Shown piece after piece: positions 17,587 to 26,581 of a stretch of 64,000 nucleotides of DNA. Position 1 is the stretch's first letter, and every line of letters begins with the position of its first letter. Both the position numbers and the translations under genes were made by a program. Source of the DNA: Pseudaminobacter soli (ex Li et al. 2025) (lineage in GTDB: Bacteria > Pseudomonadota > Alphaproteobacteria > Rhizobiales > Rhizobiaceae); the NCBI RefSeq assembly GCF_003012705.1, contig NZ_PXYL01000013.1:1-64000 (forward strand). The letters run 5' to 3'. Under the pieces are notes generated by a model, which searched no databases, was not told where the DNA came from, and saw nothing but the letters and a program-made list of their open reading frames with translations.

Positions 17587-18522
17587 TCAGCTCCTTTGGC
17601 GCCGCAGGCGGGGATCGGTCAGCGTGATGCCAATATCGACCACGACATTCAGGATGACGAAGAAGGTGATGAAGACGAGCAGGCAAGCCTGGACGACCAT
17701 GAAATCGCGGAACCTGACGCCGGCAAGGAACAGGTCGCCCAGTCCCTGCCAGGCGAAGAGCGGCTCTACGACCACGGCACCAACGACCATCGTGCCGATC
17801 TGCGTTCCGAGCGCATTGAGATAGGTCGGCGCAATGTTCGGCAACGCGTCGCGAAACAAGATGCGCGTCTGCGAAAGGCCCTTGCTGCGGGCGGTCAGCA
17901 CGTAGGGCTTGGCCATCGCATCCTCGAAGCCGACCCTGACGACGCGGCTAAGCACGGCCGCGGGCAGGAAGCCGAGCGTCAGCCAGGGCAGCACCCAGCT
18001 TGCCGGCCCCGAAAAGCCGAAGGTGGGCAGGAGGTGCCAGTTCACCGAGAAGGCGTAGACCAGCAGCGCACCGACGAAAAAGGAAGGCGTTGAAGCCCCG
18101 AGAAGAGCGATGCCACGCATGATGTAGTCCGGCATCCTGTGGGCCCAGAGCGCGCCGATGAAGCCGACCAACAGGCTGAGGACGAAGGCGACCACGGCAC
18201 CGCCTGCCACGAGCGTAGCGGTGACCGAAAGCCTGCTGCGCAGCGCGGCGCCAACGTCTTCGCCCGTCTTGTAGGAGATGCCCAGGTTGCCCTTCAGTGC
18301 TCCCTGGAGCCAGAAGCCATAGCGTTCGAGCAGGGGCTTGTTCAGCCCCAGCTCTTCTTCCACCTTGGCGATATCTTCCTTGGTGGCGGTCGGCGTTCGA
18401 AGTTCGGCGATCAGGATTGCCACATTGCCCGGGGCGGAAACCACAAGCGTGAAGCAGAGGACGGACGCCAAGAACAAGAGCAGCACTGCGTTGCGCGCCC
18501 TTTTTGCAATGAAGACGAGCAC
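17587..18522 (-). CDS. Peptide ABC transporter permease, DppB type (operon 1)
   Basis: 311 residues beginning MLVFIAKRARNAVLLLFLAS. DppB features: the N-terminal helix, a periplasmic segment containing EELGLNKPLLERYGFWLQGA, then about five helices. The EAA loop is AKPYVLTARSKGLSQTRIL. It lies 9 nt downstream of the binding-protein gene and 2 nt upstream of DppC. Confidence 0.92.
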   Translation of the reverse strand: MLVFIAKRARNAVLLLFLASVLCFTLVVSAPGNVAILIAELRTPTATKEDIAKVEEELGLNKPLLERYGFWLQGALKGNLGISYKTGEDVGAALRSRLSVTATLVAGGAVVAFVLSLLVGFIGALWAHRMPDYIMRGIALLGASTPSFFVGALLVYAFSVNWHLLPTFGFSGPASWVLPWLTLGFLPAAVLSRVVRVGFEDAMAKPYVLTARSKGLSQTRILFRDALPNIAPTYLNALGTQIGTMVVGAVVVEPLFAWQGLGDLFLAGVRFRDFMVVQACLLVFITFFVILNVVVDIGITLTDPRLRRQRS

Positions 18523-18531
18523 GCTGGTATC

Positions 18532-20130
18532 CTACTCCGACAGGGTGATGTTCTTGTAGGGCATGTCGTATTCCGTCGCAGGACCGTCGAAGCCCTTCAC
18601 ACGGCTCGAATGCGCCCAAATACCCGGAACATACAACAGTGGCGCGATCGCGTCGTTGTCATGCAGCCAGTCGTAGACCTTCTGGAGGGCAGCCTGCATC
18701 TCGCTCTCGGGCGCCGACATGGCGGCCGTGACGAGCGGATCGAGGTTTTCCGGATCTATGAACAGCTTGCCGTCCACGCCATTGTCGTAGGTGGACAGGA
18801 ACAGGCCGACCACGGTGCCGAACGGCTCGTAGGGCGCGCCGAAGGTCTGGAAGAACGCCAGGTCGAACTTGCGCTCCGGGATGTCGCTGTGGCGTGAGGC
18901 GTGGTCGACGGACCGGATAGCCAGGGCGATGCCAAGTTCCTGCAGCTCGGATTGCATCACTTCGGCAACCGAACGTGAGCCGGGAACCTGCTCCTCGCTG
19001 ACCACGATTTCGATGGCCAGGTCCTTGCCATCCTTCTGGCGAACGGGGCTTCCCACCCACCCTGCCTTTTCCAGCAGCGACTTTGCCGACTCCACGTTCC
19101 GCTGCGGAACCTCGTAGCGCTTGCCCGAGAGCGGTACGACTTCGGAGAACAGGTTGCCCGTCGGCTCGGCCAGCCCGCGATAGAGCACCTTCGAGATGGC
19201 ATCTCGGTCGATGCCCAGATTGATTGCCTTGCGGACGAGCGGGTCCTTCAGTGCGGCCACCCGGTCGGGATTGAAGGCCATCACCATGGTCGTGGTGCCG
19301 GGCTCGACGACCACGTCCACGCCAGCAGCCTTGAGGCTCTGGGCTTCTGTCGCCGTAAGAGGCGACACGAATGCACCGCCGATCAGATCGACGTCGCCAG
19401 CACGCAGCGCCGCCACTCTGCCACGGGAGTCCGGGAGGACTTTTACTTCCAGGTTTTTGTAAGTGGGCTTATCGCCCCAGTAGCCGTCATAGCGTTCGAA
19501 GCCGCTGCCCTCGTTGCTGGCGCTCAACTGACGCCAGGGACCGGTGCCGATCGGCTCCTTGTAGGCGCCGTCGGACCCCACCGATTGGGGGCTCAGGAAG
19601 CGAACGGGACGCACATAGGCAAGTTCCTGCAGGAGGCCGAGAACCGGCTCCTTGAAGCGGATATTGATGTGACGATCGTCGACGATCTCCGTGCCATCGA
19701 ACAGCCGGGACGAATTCATCCAGTTGTTCGCTTCGAGTCCGATCCAGCGCTTCAGGTTCCAATCGACCGCCTTGGCGTCGAAGGGCGCGCCGTCGTGGAA
19801 GGTAACACCCTGCCGCAAGGTGAGCTTGAGACGCTTTCCGCCGTCCTCGACGACCCACTCGGTTGCAAGGCCCGGCTCGATCTTGCCGTGATGGCCATAT
19901 CTGACCAGCGGCTCGAACAGCAGGTCCTGCACGCCCCATAGACCGGTGTATTTGTGCGGGTTCAGGTCACCGGCTGGCTTGGCGATGGCGATCCGCAGCG
20001 TCTCTTTCAGTTCGGCGGCTGATACGATCGATGGGATGAATGATGAGGCCGCCGATACTGCCAGAAACTTCGATACGCCGGATAGAAACAAGCGCCGGTC
20101 AATCGGCATGAATTCCTTGATGTTGGTCAT
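18532..20130 (-). CDS. Peptide ABC transporter substrate-binding protein, SBP_bac_5 family (operon 1)
   Basis: Start ATG 20130, seven bases after AAGGGG; the ATG at 20136 is too close to that site. About 532 residues. The N terminus has DRRLFLSGVSKFLAVSAASS, a leader with a twin-Arg-like motif that is compatible with Tat export. The mature protein is a family 5 binding protein (FEPLVRYGHHGKIEPGLATE, TLRQGVTFHDGAPFDAKAVD, LRAGDVDLIGGAF). Its first 32 bases lie inside the end of the lyase gene, so the two are translationally coupled. Ligand unknown. Confidence 0.9.
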   Translation of the reverse strand: MTNIKEFMPIDRRLFLSGVSKFLAVSAASSFIPSIVSAAELKETLRIAIAKPAGDLNPHKYTGLWGVQDLLFEPLVRYGHHGKIEPGLATEWVVEDGGKRLKLTLRQGVTFHDGAPFDAKAVDWNLKRWIGLEANNWMNSSRLFDGTEIVDDRHINIRFKEPVLGLLQELAYVRPVRFLSPQSVGSDGAYKEPIGTGPWRQLSASNEGSGFERYDGYWGDKPTYKNLEVKVLPDSRGRVAALRAGDVDLIGGAFVSPLTATEAQSLKAAGVDVVVEPGTTTMVMAFNPDRVAALKDPLVRKAINLGIDRDAISKVLYRGLAEPTGNLFSEVVPLSGKRYEVPQRNVESAKSLLEKAGWVGSPVRQKDGKDLAIEIVVSEEQVPGSRSVAEVMQSELQELGIALAIRSVDHASRHSDIPERKFDLAFFQTFGAPYEPFGTVVGLFLSTYDNGVDGKLFIDPENLDPLVTAAMSAPESEMQAALQKVYDWLHDNDAIAPLLYVPGIWAHSSRVKGFDGPATEYDMPYKNITLSE

Positions 20131-21364
20131 TCTCATTCCCCTTTTTATTTGTGGTTTGACTTGCCGAATGTACCCTCGAGGCGGAACGATCCAGATCGAT
20201 CCGCTCTTCGATCGTAGCCAGGAGGCGCCGAAGGTCGGCCATAAGGTCTTCCTCGGCCTCGAGCCCGATACTCATGCGAAGAACCAGATCGTCACCCTCC
20301 CAGGTGGTCGCAGATCGGTTCGCCTTTACCGGCATCGGGGCCACGAGGCTTCGCGTTCCGCCCCAGGATGCGCCGATGGCGAAGGTTTTCAGCGTGTCGA
20401 GGGCTGCGGAAATGTGGGCGACTGCCTTGGGCACGAGGACGACGCTGAAGACGCCGCTTGCTCCGGCGAAGTCCCGCCTCCAGATATCGTGGCCGACCGA
20501 GCTCGGAAGAGCCGGATAAAGCACGCGTTCCACGAGCGGATGCTGTTCAAGCCAGGCGATCGCCGCCATCGCACCCTGATGCGCATGCTTCATCCTTACG
20601 CCCAGCGTTTCCATGCCCCGCAGAACAAGAGACGCATCGTCAGGGGAGACTCCGATGCCGAGACGCCCCATCGTGGAACGAATGGTCTGATAATGGGTCT
20701 CGGCCGCGACCGTGATGGAACCCATCAGGACATCCGAATGCCCAGAAATATACTTCGTCAGCGCTTCCGTGACGATGTCTGCCCCGTGAAGCAAAGGCTT
20801 GAAGTTCAGCGGCGTCGCCCAGGTGTTGTCGCATCCGACCAGCGCACCGTGCCGGTGTGCGATCTCGGCGATCCGGGGAAGATCCTGTACCTCCATGGTC
20901 GTCGAGCCCGGCGACTCGCACCAAACGATCTTCGTCCTCGCGTCGATCTGGCGTTCGACCTCATCCGGCGACGTCGGATCGTAGTAGGCAGCGCTAATGC
21001 CAAACCTCGGAAGATCGTTGTTGGCAAAGTCGCGCACCGGTGGATAGGCCGCGTCTGCGATCAGGATCCTGTCGCCCTCCTTCAGCAGGGAAAGGATCGC
21101 GATCGCGTTCGCCGCCTGGCCGGACGAGACGAGAAGCGTGCGATAGCCTTGCTCGAGTTCGGTGATCTTGCGCTCCAGCGTCCGCGTCGTCGGCGTGCCG
21201 TAAAGGCCGTAGGAATAGCCGTCAGGCCCCCGCTGGCCTCTGTTCGCATAGGATGCGGCATCTGCGAACACTATCGTCGAGGCGCGGTAGACGGCCCTAC
21301 CCAAGGCGTCGAAACCGTCCGTCTTCACATTGGGCGTGATCACGCACCGGGTCTGGTCATCCAT
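20099..21364 (-). CDS. PLP-dependent Cys/Met-metabolism lyase (cystathionine beta-lyase-like)
   Basis: Start ATG 21364 (MDDQTRCVITPNVKTDGFDA), preceded by GAGGGG. About 421 residues. Fold type I PLP enzyme: PDGYSYGLYGTPTTRTLERK near the N terminus, LLVSSGQAANAIAILSLLKE (phosphate binding), VWCESPGSTTMEVQDLPRIA, VGCDNTWATPL (Asp that contacts PLP), ALTKYISGHSDVLMG (Schiff-base Lys in TKYISGHSD). GTRSLVAPM follows. C-S lyases of this family cleave cystathionine, cystine or S-alkylcysteines. First gene of the operon, so the transporter may import such a thioether or a peptide containing it (inference). Confidence 0.88.
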   Translation of the reverse strand: MDDQTRCVITPNVKTDGFDALGRAVYRASTIVFADAASYANRGQRGPDGYSYGLYGTPTTRTLERKITELEQGYRTLLVSSGQAANAIAILSLLKEGDRILIADAAYPPVRDFANNDLPRFGISAAYYDPTSPDEVERQIDARTKIVWCESPGSTTMEVQDLPRIAEIAHRHGALVGCDNTWATPLNFKPLLHGADIVTEALTKYISGHSDVLMGSITVAAETHYQTIRSTMGRLGIGVSPDDASLVLRGMETLGVRMKHAHQGAMAAIAWLEQHPLVERVLYPALPSSVGHDIWRRDFAGASGVFSVVLVPKAVAHISAALDTLKTFAIGASWGGTRSLVAPMPVKANRSATTWEGDDLVLRMSIGLEAEEDLMADLRRLLATIEERIDLDRSASRVHSASQTTNKKGNENDQHQGIHAD

Positions 21365-21461
21365 CGTCAAAATCCCCTCGACTTGCAGCCCGAACAGACC
21401 ACGTCTAAATCTATTCAGTCCAATACTAAGATCGAGGCTCACTATTCCATGAGGTTATAGT
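21365..21461. promoter_or_regulatory. Divergent promoter region with a LysR box
   Basis: These 97 bases separate the lyase operon (minus) from the LysR gene (plus). The last 21 bases, 21441-21461, read ACTAT-TCCATGAGGTT-ATAGT. That is a perfect 5-bp inverted repeat around 11 bases, the T-N11-A box of LysR regulators. It abuts the LysR start codon, as expected for autorepression and activation of the divergent operon. Confidence 0.7.
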
Positions 21462-22367
21462 ATGTCGATGAATCTACGGCAGATCGAGGTCTTTCACGCT
21501 GTCATGAAGACAGGCACGGCGTCGCGAGCGGCAGAGATCCTGCGGATATCGCAGCCCGCCGTTAGCAAGGCGATCCAAGAACTCGAGCGTGGCATCGGTT
21601 TCCCGCTTTTTCATCGCATCAAGGGTCGGATGTCGCCCACAGCAGAAGGCAATCTTTTCTTCCGCGAGGTGGAGGCCTCATTCTCGGGGCTGGTCCATCT
21701 CAAAGGCGCTGCGGCGCGGATCAGGGATTTCGGGTCCGGCGAAATCCGGATCGCCAGCCTGTCAGCACTCAGTACGAATGTCGTGCCGAAGGCGTTGAAG
21801 GGCTTTCAATCGCGGCATCCGGATGTGGCCGTCACCTTCCAGGCGCGGCTTTCCTCGGAAGTGAAGGAACTGGTCGCATCTGGACAATTCGATGTAGGAC
21901 TTGCCGCCGACGAGATCGATCTTGCTGGCGTGGACGCCCGCACTTTCCAGAACTACAGGGTGGAGATCGCAATACCCAAAGGACACGCGCTGGCCGCCAG
22001 GGAAGTTATCCAACCGGTCGATCTAGACGGCCAATCGTTCATCGCGCTGGCGCCGGAAGACACCACACGACGCCAGGCGGAAGCGATTTTTGCCGACCAT
22101 GGAATCCGGCCCAAGATCGTTCTGGAGACGCCCTATTCGACCACCATCTGCGCGATGGTAGACGCCGGATTGGGGTGCGGCATGGTCAATCCGCTCACCG
22201 CTTTGCCCTACCTGAACGGCAACGTCGTGCTTAGGCCATTCGAACCGGAGATATATTTCCGAACCCTGTTGTTGCTGCCCCCAAACCGCCATCCACCGAA
22301 GATCGTCAACGAGTTTGTGGTGCAGCTTTTGGCAGTTCGTCAGTCTATCCACTCCAGCCCGACTTGA
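21462..22367 (+). CDS. LysR-family regulator of peptide operon 1
   Basis: 301 residues. N-terminal winged HTH: MNLRQIEVFHAVMKTGTASR, AAEILRISQPAVSKAIQELE, GIGFPLFHRIKGRMSPTAEG. Then a periplasmic-binding-protein-like effector domain (GEIRIASLSALSTNVVPKAL). Divergent from the lyase/ABC operon with a shared 97-bp control region, so it very probably activates that operon in response to a substrate or intermediate. The binding site is visible at 21441-21461. Confidence 0.92.
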   Translation: MSMNLRQIEVFHAVMKTGTASRAAEILRISQPAVSKAIQELERGIGFPLFHRIKGRMSPTAEGNLFFREVEASFSGLVHLKGAAARIRDFGSGEIRIASLSALSTNVVPKALKGFQSRHPDVAVTFQARLSSEVKELVASGQFDVGLAADEIDLAGVDARTFQNYRVEIAIPKGHALAAREVIQPVDLDGQSFIALAPEDTTRRQAEAIFADHGIRPKIVLETPYSTTICAMVDAGLGCGMVNPLTALPYLNGNVVLRPFEPEIYFRTLLLLPPNRHPPKIVNEFVVQLLAVRQSIHSSPT

Positions 22368-22832
22368 CGCAGTTCCGCACATCGCAGCTATGCCACCTTT
22401 GACCTGATGCCAAATACGCTCCCCCAGGGTTTGCCAGTGGCTAGCCTGTTGGACAAGAGCTGGTCCAAGCCGCGGACGCTTGGTGCTATGGAAACAAGAG
22501 CCGCTTGACCAAGTTGCTCTGCCTTGCAGGCGTGTCGGCACAGATCTCGGCAAGTGGAGGGCAGAGATGCGGCCTTCCCTACCTCGATCGCACTTGAAGT
22601 TTGTGCGCCATTTGCGGTCCCAGTCCCGCACCTCGATTGGGTAGACGGGAGCCTCGGAGGGAGGTGAGAGTGACCGCCGTTTAGATACCGCGCGACCAAT
22701 AGTGTCAGGTCGCACGTCCAGGACGTTACCTTGACTTGCACTGGCATTAAAACAAACCTGAAAGAATAATTTATCGGATCGGTGACGTTCTGCACGCTAG
22801 GATCCGCGTCTAACGAATCGGAGGAACTCCCC
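22368..22832. other. No gene seen
   Basis: Minus-strand frames (22023-22715, 22388-22942) have no recognisable protein character. A plausible ribosome-binding site for the next gene lies at its right edge. Confidence 0.4.
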
Positions 22833-23882
22833 ATGTCTTCTCCAATGCGAGCAAACGTTGCGAAAACCACTCTTACGCGCGCATCCGTCGTTCTAGGCTG
22901 TACTACGGCCCTCATGCTTCTGCCGCTCCTGACCGGAAGCACCGGCTTCTCCTTCGATGGCTTTTCCCATCAGGCCTATGCCAAGGGCGAAGGCGGAGGA
23001 AAGGGCGGCGGCAAGGGGGGCGGCAACGCTGGAAATAACGGCGCCGGCAAAGGTGGCGGTCAAGGAGCCGGACGTGGCGCCGCGAAAGCTGGCGAGCACG
23101 GCAACGCGAAGGGCCTGGGTGACCTTTCCGGTGGTGGCGCCGGTGCTTCGCAGGGCAAGGCCAAAGGCGCGGCGAAGTCGCAAATGGCAGCGGTGTCGGC
23201 CAAGGACACTGGTCGCAAGCCCGGCAAGGCCTCATCTGCCAAGGTGAAGGAGAAAAACCTGCACGCCAAGCTCGGTGGCCTCAATTCCCTGAAGCGGAAC
23301 TTCAACGCCTTCCTCAACGCGAAAGATCCGAAATTCGCGGCGATCCGATCCTATGTGATGGCATCTGCCAATTATGACCTGACGGAGGCCGAACTCGCGA
23401 AGGCCACTGCGGCGCTGGCCGCTGCGGATGCGAAATTCGCTGCGTCGGTCGGCGCGATCCAGCCGCATGACGACTTCTCCTACACCCCGGATCTGACGAC
23501 CGCAGATCTGGAGGCTCGCCTTGGTGATCTCAAGGCGATCGATCCCTCCACGCTGGACGCTGGTGCGGCTGCAGCAGTCGCAGCGGAAATCGGTGCCCTC
23601 AACTCCGTCCTTGATAGCGCTGCAGCCGTCAGCGAGGCGAAAAAACAAGTCGCCGATCTCGAGGCCAAGCAAGCAGAGCAGAAGGAGGCCATCACGGACG
23701 AGGCGCTCACGGCGGCACTGCAGTCAGGCACGAATCCGAACCGGGTGGTCGATCAAGAGATGGTGGACTGGGCAAAGAATGTGCTGGGCGTAGGAGAAGC
23801 CTACGGCAAAATCGACCAAGTCCGCGAGGCGCTCCAAACGCAGACTGTTGAGCTCGCCGAACCGACCAACGACGCCGACTAA
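22833..23882 (+). CDS. Secreted Gly/Lys-rich protein with helical C-terminal domain
   Basis: Start ATG 22833 with GGAGGAAC upstream. About 349 residues. The hydrophobic leader ASVVLGCTTALMLLPLLTGS is followed by YAKGEGGGKGGGKGGG and about 110 residues of low-complexity Gly/Ala/Lys. From about residue 160 a regular Ala-rich helical domain begins (AKLGGLNSLKRNFNAFLNAK) with heptad-like stretches (VSEAKKQVADLEAKQAEQKE). The C terminus is acidic. Similar proteins occur in rhizobia as conserved hypotheticals. Probably envelope-associated; function unknown. Confidence 0.7.
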   Translation: MSSPMRANVAKTTLTRASVVLGCTTALMLLPLLTGSTGFSFDGFSHQAYAKGEGGGKGGGKGGGNAGNNGAGKGGGQGAGRGAAKAGEHGNAKGLGDLSGGGAGASQGKAKGAAKSQMAAVSAKDTGRKPGKASSAKVKEKNLHAKLGGLNSLKRNFNAFLNAKDPKFAAIRSYVMASANYDLTEAELAKATAALAAADAKFAASVGAIQPHDDFSYTPDLTTADLEARLGDLKAIDPSTLDAGAAAAVAAEIGALNSVLDSAAAVSEAKKQVADLEAKQAEQKEAITDEALTAALQSGTNPNRVVDQEMVDWAKNVLGVGEAYGKIDQVREALQTQTVELAEPTNDAD

Positions 23883-23891
23883 CATCGACAA

Positions 23892-24068
23892 GGGGTGGCA
23901 GGCGGCATTCTCACGGCCTCGGTTTTCATCGGGCAGTTCTGCTCTCCTTTGCTCAGCACGCCGGCAGTTTCAGGCTTTGGCTATGACGGGCTGTTCTTTG
24001 GCCCAGTCGTGGTCCTAACCATTATGGACACCGCAGCGCTGAGCGGCACTGTCATGCGCTCGCGTTAG
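23892..24068 (+). pseudogene. C-terminal remnant of an MFS transporter
   Basis: The frame reads GVAGGILTASVFIGQFCSPL followed by STPAVSGFGYDGLFFGPVVV, then a short tail to TAG at 24066-24068. This is the pattern of the last two helices of a major facilitator transporter. There is no start and nothing of the first ten helices, so it is a relic. Confidence 0.55.
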
Positions 24069-24750
24069 GCATTTCGAGACGCCCTATTCGACCAAACGCG
24101 TCATTGGTGTTAGCTCCAGAGGATTACTGGTCAGCGGTCCGCATTCTTTGTGTAATAGGGCCGTGGCCAGTCGATCAGGCGGCGCAGCCTGTCACGGACA
24201 TGCAAGCGGCAATTGAGAAGGTGAAACTCTGGTCGCTCTAGTCCGGCGCCTACGCCCGCCGTCGCCCACATTCCTTAAAGGGCTACCTGCATTCCTCAAT
24301 CGCTTCCTCTTGGCTCTGTCGCGTATCATCGATGGTCGGTGGTCTCCCCAACGCGGGCTGCTGACTGGTCTTCTTACCGAGCTTTGATGCCACGTGATGA
24401 TGTCTGGCTCTGGCACAACCACGATCTCCAGCTTGATCGCGGCAGTAACTTTTTCCAGGAAGCGGAAAAGCTGATCTCTGCGGCCAACATGAAGGCGCGA
24501 TGCTGACCGGCAGTTTTGGGGCCGAAATCTGCCGGTCCGCTTTCAAAACAGATTTGGCTTAAGCGGACATTCGGCAACCGACCTCAAGTAAGCCATTCGC
24601 CGTTGAACCTGCGAAATCCAGAACCAGTCATTCACCGACGCGCAACAATGGCGGTTTCGCGCACCGTGTCGGTCGCCGGACCCATCTCCGTCGTTCACCC
24701 AAAGCCGTCGCTGTAGCTCGGAAACTGCAGGCGAAGGCGCCACCGTAAAT
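24069..24750. other. Relic-rich intergenic DNA
   Basis: GAGACGCCCTATTCGACCA at about 24075 is identical to a stretch of the LysR gene near 22124, so another LysR fragment may have been here. A further frame ends LVLAPEDYWSAVRILCVIGP ... KVKLWSL at 24241 without a start; family unknown. Nothing recognisable between 24242 and 24750. Confidence 0.35.
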
Positions 24751-25506
24751 CTAGCTGGCGGATTCTTGTATTCGAGCGTCCAGTGGGGCGAGCATCCTGT
24801 AGCCATCGAAATATCGGCCGCCATGGCGTTCGAGTTCAGCGTCGGCCAACCCGAGCAATGCTTCACTGTCGCCACGTGTGGCAGCCGCGAAGGCCTGCGT
24901 AATAGCCGCGCCCAGGTGGGCGTCGAACTGCCGTAGCAGCCGGGGGCCCCATTTGCCGCGCCCAGTCCATTGCCCGCGTCCAATCAAAATGAAATCAATG
25001 AGCAGCGGATAAAGCAAAGCGGCGATCGCGGCGATCTCGTCGCCGGGGCGATCCCCGCGGAGATCGTCGGCCAGGTCGCTTAGCAAATAGCGCATGGTAT
25101 CATATGCTGGTCCGGCGAGCGGCCTCGGTCCCTCGGCCAGGGCGCGTCGGGCCCCAGTCTGGATCGCCAGAGCTGTCTTGAGGCTGGGGCCCACTATCGC
25201 TCCTGTCGCAACCATGCTCAGCATGGTCGGGCACCCGCCTTCCACATCCTTCTCCATGTAGTAGGCTAGCGTCTGCGAATCATGGACGAATGCCTCGACC
25301 GGGAATCCGTCGAGTATGAAGGACTCGCGCCACGCCCGCTCCAGTTTCGGGAACACGACAACAAGGTCGATGTCGGAAAAGCTGGTCCCTTGCCCGCGCA
25401 AAATGGAACCGGTGGCGAAGAGGTATCTGGCGCCAATGAATCGAGTTTCGAGGCACTTTCGCGCGACCTCCATGGCCGCGGCGTGCTGCAGTTCTTGATC
25501 GTCCAT
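24751..25506 (-). CDS. Nucleotidyltransferase-fold protein
   Basis: Start ATG 25506 (MDDQELQHAAAMEVARKCLE) with AAGGAC upstream. About 251 residues. The nucleotidyltransferase motif is clear: YLFATGSILRGQGTSFSDID, giving GS-x(9)-SDIDLVV with the metal-binding Asp pair. A third acidic residue (VEAFVHDSQTL) follows. The rest is helical, as in aminoglycoside or minimal nucleotidyltransferases with an attached helical domain. Reaction likely nucleotidyl transfer to a small molecule or protein; substrate unknown. Not a toxin-antitoxin pair as far as visible. Confidence 0.72.
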   Translation of the reverse strand: MDDQELQHAAAMEVARKCLETRFIGARYLFATGSILRGQGTSFSDIDLVVVFPKLERAWRESFILDGFPVEAFVHDSQTLAYYMEKDVEGGCPTMLSMVATGAIVGPSLKTALAIQTGARRALAEGPRPLAGPAYDTMRYLLSDLADDLRGDRPGDEIAAIAALLYPLLIDFILIGRGQWTGRGKWGPRLLRQFDAHLGAAITQAFAAATRGDSEALLGLADAELERHGGRYFDGYRMLAPLDARIQESAS

Positions 25507-25669
25507 GCTGTTGTCCTTCGCTTTGTACGCGGCGGGCCAGCGGGCAGGCCTTAAGCCTTTCGGGGTTCGGCTCCTCCTCCGAAGAACTTTGCGTGACCGG
25601 AAGCCCCGCCCGTCTCTCCTGCTTGTCAGGCTGCTGACGAACTCGACAGGCAGGCTTGCCACAGTGCAA

Positions 25670-26581
25670 CTAGAGATGAAAATCACCGGACGATTCCGGT
25701 TGGTAGATCACCCTTTCGATCAGGATACGTCGCGTACGATCTGTAACCCTCCAGTCGATGGCATCGCCTTCCTGATAGCCCAGGATCGCGGCGCCGACGT
25801 CGGAGAGGACCGATAGTTTACCAGAGCGTTCGTCGGCGTCTTGCGGGTAGACAAGAGCCACTTCCTTTTGTTCATCGTCAAGTTGCAGCACGACCCTGGA
25901 ATTCATTGTCACGACATCGCGCGCGACGTGCTGAGGATCAACGACAATGGCTCTCTCGATCTCGTGTTCAAGCTCGACAATTGCCGCCCCTTGCTCGAAC
26001 TCAATCAGGCTCTGGAGTCGTGCTTTGTCGATCTCCGTGACGTAGATATCGGCAGATTTTGCCATGGCGCCTTCGCGCAGGAGTTGGAGATACCGGCCAG
26101 CGGTCATGGACAGGGAATTGAGCGTTGATGTTTCGAGTTTGAGAAGAAAACCGCAGCGTTCAAAACCCTTTAGCGAGCGCGTATTGTTCGGGTGAATTTT
26201 GGCGATGACGCTCTCGGCTCGCATATCGAGGAAGGCGAGCTTCAAACCTTCGCGGATTGTGCTGGCGCCAAGTCCGCGCCCCCAGTTGTCATGGTCCCCG
26301 ACGACCAAGACTATTTCACACTCAGCGCCTGTCTTGACCAGGCGGACGAAACCGACCGGGATATCGTTTCGGTCGTAAGCCATAAAGAAGCGGCCGCCCT
26401 GATTGAACAGATGTGTCAGGATCGGCATCTGAGCTCGGTCGACGGCCTGTGCGATGAATCGAGACACACTGCGGGAATCGCTCAGGTAGCGAGTGACGCG
26501 TTCATCTTCTAACCAGTCCATCAGGATCAGTGCGTGTGTCCGAGTGATTTCTGGACGCAACGAAACAAAAGGCTTGTTCAT
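25670..26581 (-). CDS. Fusion of GNAT acetyltransferase and Rnk-type nucleoside-diphosphate-kinase regulator
   Basis: 303 residues. Residues 1-165 form a GNAT domain: MDWLEDERVTRYLSDS, IPVGFVRLVKTGAECEIVLV, then the acetyl-CoA loop DHDNWGRGLGASTIREGLKL and HPNNTRSLKGFERCGF. From about residue 172 (MAKSADIYVTEIDKARLQSL) begins a Rnk/GreA-C-like domain: helical N part, then VVTMNSRVVLQLDDEQKEVA, LSVLSDVGAAILGYQEGDAI. Rnk proteins resemble the GreA C-terminal domain and bind RNA polymerase or modulate NDK. Bifunctional proteins of this kind are known in rhizobia, as I recall. An internal ATG at the junction could also yield Rnk alone. Confidence 0.8.
   Translation of the reverse strand: MNKPFVSLRPEITRTHALILMDWLEDERVTRYLSDSRSVSRFIAQAVDRAQMPILTHLFNQGGRFFMAYDRNDIPVGFVRLVKTGAECEIVLVVGDHDNWGRGLGASTIREGLKLAFLDMRAESVIAKIHPNNTRSLKGFERCGFLLKLETSTLNSLSMTAGRYLQLLREGAMAKSADIYVTEIDKARLQSLIEFEQGAAIVELEHEIERAIVVDPQHVARDVVTMNSRVVLQLDDEQKEVALVYPQDADERSGKLSVLSDVGAAILGYQEGDAIDWRVTDRTRRILIERVIYQPESSGDFHL

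Noticed and set aside
19946-21460. 504-codon plus-strand frame
   Set aside because: Antisense to the PLP lyase; composition is Arg/His-rich shadow.
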